In this document: positions 61,301 through 64,000 of the stretch, in pieces | How the letters are laid out: every line of letters starts with the position of its first letter | Numbering within the stretch: position 1 is the stretch's first letter | From: an uncultured Bacteroidales bacterium | Lineage (GTDB): Bacteria > Bacteroidota > Bacteroidia > Bacteroidales > Muribaculaceae | Direction: 5' to 3' | Assembly: GCA_900544535.1 (NCBI GenBank) | Contig: UQVH01000002.1 | Span: 62,001-126,000 of the forward strand | Length of the DNA: 64,000 nucleotides | Made by a program: the position numbers and the translations under genes | Notes under the pieces: generated by a model | Databases searched by the model: none | What the model saw: the letters and a program-made list of their open reading frames with translations, nothing else | What the model was told of the DNA's origin: nothing

Positions 61301-62632
61301 ATGGAACATTTTGATCTGATCGTAATAGGTGCAGGCCCCGGCGGTTATGAAACTGCCGCCGAGGCCGCTGCACTCGGTCGCAAAGTGGCATTAGTGGAGC
61401 GGGCCGAATTAGGTGGCACATGCCTTAACCGTGGCTGTATCCCCACCAAAGCGCTTTGTCGCTGCGCTGAAGTCGCCATGACCGTAGCCGAATCTCAGGA
61501 ATTCGGCATTCTGTCCGATGCCCCGGTTGTCAACCTGCCGAAGGTGATGGAGCGCAAAGAGCAGATCCTCGCCACTCTTCGTGAAGGCGTCGGAATGGTG
61601 CTGAAAGATGTGAAAATCATCAAAGGTGAGGCCCGCTTCACATCCGTTTCAACAGTAGAAGTAGAGGGAGAAACCCTTTCCGCTCCTGAAATCATTATTG
61701 CGACAGGCTCACGTCCGGCAGCGCTCGATATTCCCGGCAAAGAACTCGCTATGTCAAGCGACGAAATCCTCTCTATCGACTCGCTCCCGAAAAGCCTTAT
61801 AATAATAGGTGGCGGAGTGATCGGAATGGAATTTGCCTCGATTTTTGCGGCATTCGGAGTAAAAGTGACTGTATTGGAATACTGCAAGGAGATATTGCCT
61901 CCGTTTGATGCAGAGATAGCCAAACGGCTGAGAACTGCACTTAAACGTCGGGGCATTGAGATCATTACCTCCGCTCAGGTGACTGGTATAGCCCCCGGAA
62001 TGACTGTCTCGTATGAAGTCAAGGGAAAAGCCAAGACCGCAGAAGCGGAACAGGTGTTGATGGCTGTCGGAAGAAGACCGGTAATCCCTGACGGTATTGA
62101 GGATCTTGGAGTCAGGATCGAGCGTGGTGCCATTGCCGTAGACGATAACATGAAAGTGTTGTTTGCAGATGGCAAGACACCCGCCGACGCTATTCTTTAT
62201 GCCATCGGCGATGTAAACGGTCGCTGTATGCTTGCCCACGCGGCTTCCATGCACGGCCTCGTAGCATTGGGTAAAGCGAAGCTGACAGATGTAATACCGG
62301 CAGCAGTCTTCACTCAACCGGAGTGCGCGATGGTAGGACTTACCGAAGAAAAATGCAGTGCCGAAGGACGCGAGATCAAGGTCGGGAAAGCCATGTTCAG
62401 AGCCAACGGAAAAGCATTGGCAATGGGTGAGCCGGACGGTCTGGTCAAGATAATAACCGATGCCGCCACCGATGAACTGTTGGGTTGCCATATATGTGGT
62501 GCTCATGCAGCTGATCTCGTACAGGAAATTGCTACGGTAATGACCGCCGGTCTCAAAGTATCGGCTATTTCGGAAGCCGTACATGCACATCCCACTCTGA
62601 CCGAAGTAGTCAAAGCAGCCATTCCCAAATAA
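61301..62632 (+). CDS. lpdA: Dihydrolipoyl dehydrogenase (L protein)
   Basis: A 443-residue flavoprotein disulfide oxidoreductase that reoxidises the dihydrolipoyl arm of GcvH with NAD+. FAD-binding GAGPGGYETA (about 10-19), redox cysteines C41 and C46 in GGTCLNRGCIP, NAD-binding GGGVIGMEFAS, and the C-terminal interface HAHPTLTEV with the catalytic histidine. It is placed last in the operon and could also serve 2-oxoacid dehydrogenases if any exist elsewhere. A hairpin follows the stop. Confidence 0.96.
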   Translation: MEHFDLIVIGAGPGGYETAAEAAALGRKVALVERAELGGTCLNRGCIPTKALCRCAEVAMTVAESQEFGILSDAPVVNLPKVMERKEQILATLREGVGMVLKDVKIIKGEARFTSVSTVEVEGETLSAPEIIIATGSRPAALDIPGKELAMSSDEILSIDSLPKSLIIIGGGVIGMEFASIFAAFGVKVTVLEYCKEILPPFDAEIAKRLRTALKRRGIEIITSAQVTGIAPGMTVSYEVKGKAKTAEAEQVLMAVGRRPVIPDGIEDLGVRIERGAIAVDDNMKVLFADGKTPADAILYAIGDVNGRCMLAHAASMHGLVALGKAKLTDVIPAAVFTQPECAMVGLTEEKCSAEGREIKVGKAMFRANGKALAMGEPDGLVKIITDAATDELLGCHICGAHAADLVQEIATVMTAGLKVSAISEAVHAHPTLTEVVKAAIPK

Positions 62633-62635
62633 AAA

Positions 62636-62662
62636 ATGCAGCCCTGATAAAAAGGACTGCAT
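62636..62662. terminator. Terminator of the glycine cleavage operon
   Basis: Arms ATGCAGCCCT (62636-62645) and AGGACTGCAT (62653-62662), 10 bp with one C-A mismatch and a 7-nt loop; the preceding AAAAA run helps it terminate the converging minus-strand gene as well. Confidence 0.6.
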
Positions 62663-62675
62663 CGGGTACAATATA

Positions 62676-63230
62676 TCAATCTTGATCCGGGGGGAAGAGT
62701 TTGTCCTCCCGGTCAAGATGATAATCCTTAGTAAGGAGGGCAAGAAATTTAGAAATCTGGGTGATAGCACGCTCAGTGTCAGTGCTTACCTCTTTGCTTT
62801 GCAACCGCAGCATCAGCATTCCGTAAAGAGCATTGAAACAGGTTTCGATTTCGCCTGCGGGATTTTCACCTGACTTAGCCCTCAATTCTACTATATAGGG
62901 GAGGGCTTTATAGAATTCGGCGGTATATTCGGGGAAACGCGGGTCTTTCAACAGCGCGAGATGAAGATCGGTCAGCTGAATGATGACATTTTTGTTCAGT
63001 TGTAGATGTCCGCTTTTCTCAACTCCTTCGCGCCGCATCATGTCAATCAGAGATTCATACCACTCGGTCATCTCCTTTCTTTGCGCAGCATCAAGCTGGA
63101 ATCTGTCAATGACATTTTTCTCGATTTTCTCAATATCAAGGCCATTGGCGCGGATTATATCTTCGATCTGCCACATATACAACAGATATTCCGCAATATT
63201 TTCTTTGTGCTTTTGGGATGCGATATACAT
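62676..63230 (-). CDS. DUF4924 family protein
   Basis: A 184-residue, fully helical soluble protein with no signal peptide or cysteine pattern. It matches the Bacteroidales DUF4924 family (start MYIASQKHKENIAEYLLYMWQIEDIIRA, and later YTAEFYKALPYIVELRAKSG). No function is known. It is divergent from menD with 115 bp between starts, which also contain the -7 element of menD, and converges with the glycine cleavage operon. Confidence 0.85.
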   Translation of the reverse strand: MYIASQKHKENIAEYLLYMWQIEDIIRANGLDIEKIEKNVIDRFQLDAAQRKEMTEWYESLIDMMRREGVEKSGHLQLNKNVIIQLTDLHLALLKDPRFPEYTAEFYKALPYIVELRAKSGENPAGEIETCFNALYGMLMLRLQSKEVSTDTERAITQISKFLALLTKDYHLDREDKLFPPDQD

Positions 63231-63303
63231 ACTGATGATTATTTGTGCTTACAAAAATAACACATTCCGGCCTAATTTGCCCTTTCAGCGGGATAATATT
63301 TCG

Positions 63304-63311
63304 TAATTTTG
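63304..63311 (+). promoter_or_regulatory. -7 element for menD
   Basis: TAATTTTG (63304-63311) matches the consensus; the closest TTTG (63276-63279) is 24 bp upstream, which is longer than usual. The leader would be about 30 nt. Confidence 0.35.
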
Positions 63312-63345
63312 CATCTGCAACCATTTCAAACCCGACACTCAGACA

Positions 63346-64000
63346 ATGATTACCACCGATAAACTTTCATGCAATATACTGGCAGATCTTCTGATTGCAC
63401 ACGGCATCAAAGACGTGATTGTCTCTCCCGGCAGCCGAAATTCGCCACTTATAGTAGCACTTGCCCGAAGGAAAGAATTGAATCTCCATGTCGTCATTGA
63501 CGAACGGTCGGCTGCCTTTATCGGACTGGGGATGGCTGTGCAGAGTTTCCGTCCGGTGGCTTTAGTCTCTACAAGCGGAACCGCATTGCTTAACTATGCA
63601 CCGGCTGTGGCGGAGGCTTTCTACCGCGCAGCTCCTCTGATTGTTGTCTCGGCCGATCGACCTTCGGAATGGATTGACCAAGATGATTCGCAGACTCTGT
63701 GGCAGCAAAATGCTTTGGCTCCATATGTCAAGCGGAGCTGCGACATAGACGCACATCTTGAATTTGCAAACGGCGAATGGATGTGCAACCGCGTAATAAA
63801 TGATGTCCTCCTTGAAGCTGTCTGCGGACGTCGGGGGCCGGTACACATTAACGTCCGTCTCGACTCTCCGTTGAACCGCATGTGTGATCGACCGGAAAAT
63901 TCAAGCCGAGTCATCAGTATGGTGACTCCCCCTCTTGAACTGTCAACGGCAGAAGCCCGAAGGTTGGGAGAGATGTTGGCATCGCCGAAAAAAGTATTGG
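63346..64000 (+). CDS. menD: MenD (SEPHCHC synthase), 3' truncated by window edge
   Basis: First 218 residues of a thiamine-diphosphate enzyme that joins isochorismate and 2-oxoglutarate in menaquinone synthesis. The frame opens with ATG at 63346 and stays open to the end of the window. MenD features are clear: HGIKDVIVSPGSRNSPL, then DERSAAFIGLGMA with the catalytic glutamate of ThDP enzymes, STSGTALLNYAPAVAEAFY and VSADRPSEWIDQDDSQT. The rest of the gene and the usual following men genes lie beyond the window. Its substrate is the product of the isochorismate synthase coded at 2192-3364. Confidence 0.95.
   Translation, partial: MITTDKLSCNILADLLIAHGIKDVIVSPGSRNSPLIVALARRKELNLHVVIDERSAAFIGLGMAVQSFRPVALVSTSGTALLNYAPAVAEAFYRAAPLIVVSADRPSEWIDQDDSQTLWQQNALAPYVKRSCDIDAHLEFANGEWMCNRVINDVLLEAVCGRRGPVHINVRLDSPLNRMCDRPENSSRVISMVTPPLELSTAEARRLGEMLASPKKVL

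Overview
The window reads as chromosomal backbone of a Bacteroidales bacterium, most likely Muribaculaceae-like; the order is well supported, the family is a guess from gene content. The evidence is the ftsY-rimO pair, proteins carrying DUF4301, DUF4924, DUF4465 and PepSY-like domains, a type IX secretion (type B) sorting domain, a split glycine decarboxylase, a B12-dependent ribonucleotide reductase, and several copies of the Bacteroidetes promoter (TTTG, about 20 bp, TAnnTTTG). I found no rRNA, tRNA, CRISPR array, transposase, prophage or plasmid gene. Coding density is high and both window edges cut genes: ftsY at the left, menD at the right.

Layout. 1-8.7 kb (+): ftsY, rimO and an isochorismate synthase run into an envelope O-acylation locus of one MBOAT acyltransferase and three SGNH/GDSL hydrolases. 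8.8-12.5 kb (+): a DUF4301 protein that looks like a cryptic nucleotidyltransferase, an Eis-like GNAT acetyltransferase, the GTPase EngB and a 57-residue protein. 12.6-17.8 kb (+): a T9SS-sorted protein, a lytic transglycosylase and UvrA. 17.9-28 kb: a small basic Spy/CpxP-like protein (-), then (+) a thioredoxin-fold lipoprotein lacking CXXC, a giant TamB-like protein and a tricorn-like protease. 28-31 kb (-): Kup potassium transporter and a Ca/Na antiporter. 31-38.5 kb: glutamine synthetase and LigA (+), nitroreductase (-), NrdJ (+). 38.5-50 kb (-): EptA-like transferase, Omp85-type barrel, then an apparent operon running histidine kinase, DUF4465 lipoprotein, PrmC, RecX, ComF, followed by fumarase and MutS2. 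50-54 kb (+): PepSY-like protein, TilS, an HMA-AraC regulator and a metal permease ending in its own HMA domain. 54-55.7 kb (-): RmuC and a 54-residue protein. 55.9-62.6 kb (+): lplA-gcvT-gcvH-gcvPA-gcvPB-lpd, a complete lipoate-loading and glycine cleavage operon. 62.7-64 kb: DUF4924 protein (-) and the start of menD (+).

The loci most worth a second look are the three-SGNH/one-MBOAT acylation locus, the metal module in which regulator and permease both carry a CXXC metal-binding domain around a shared promoter palindrome, and DUF4301, whose conserved motifs resemble those of UDP-sugar pyrophosphorylases.
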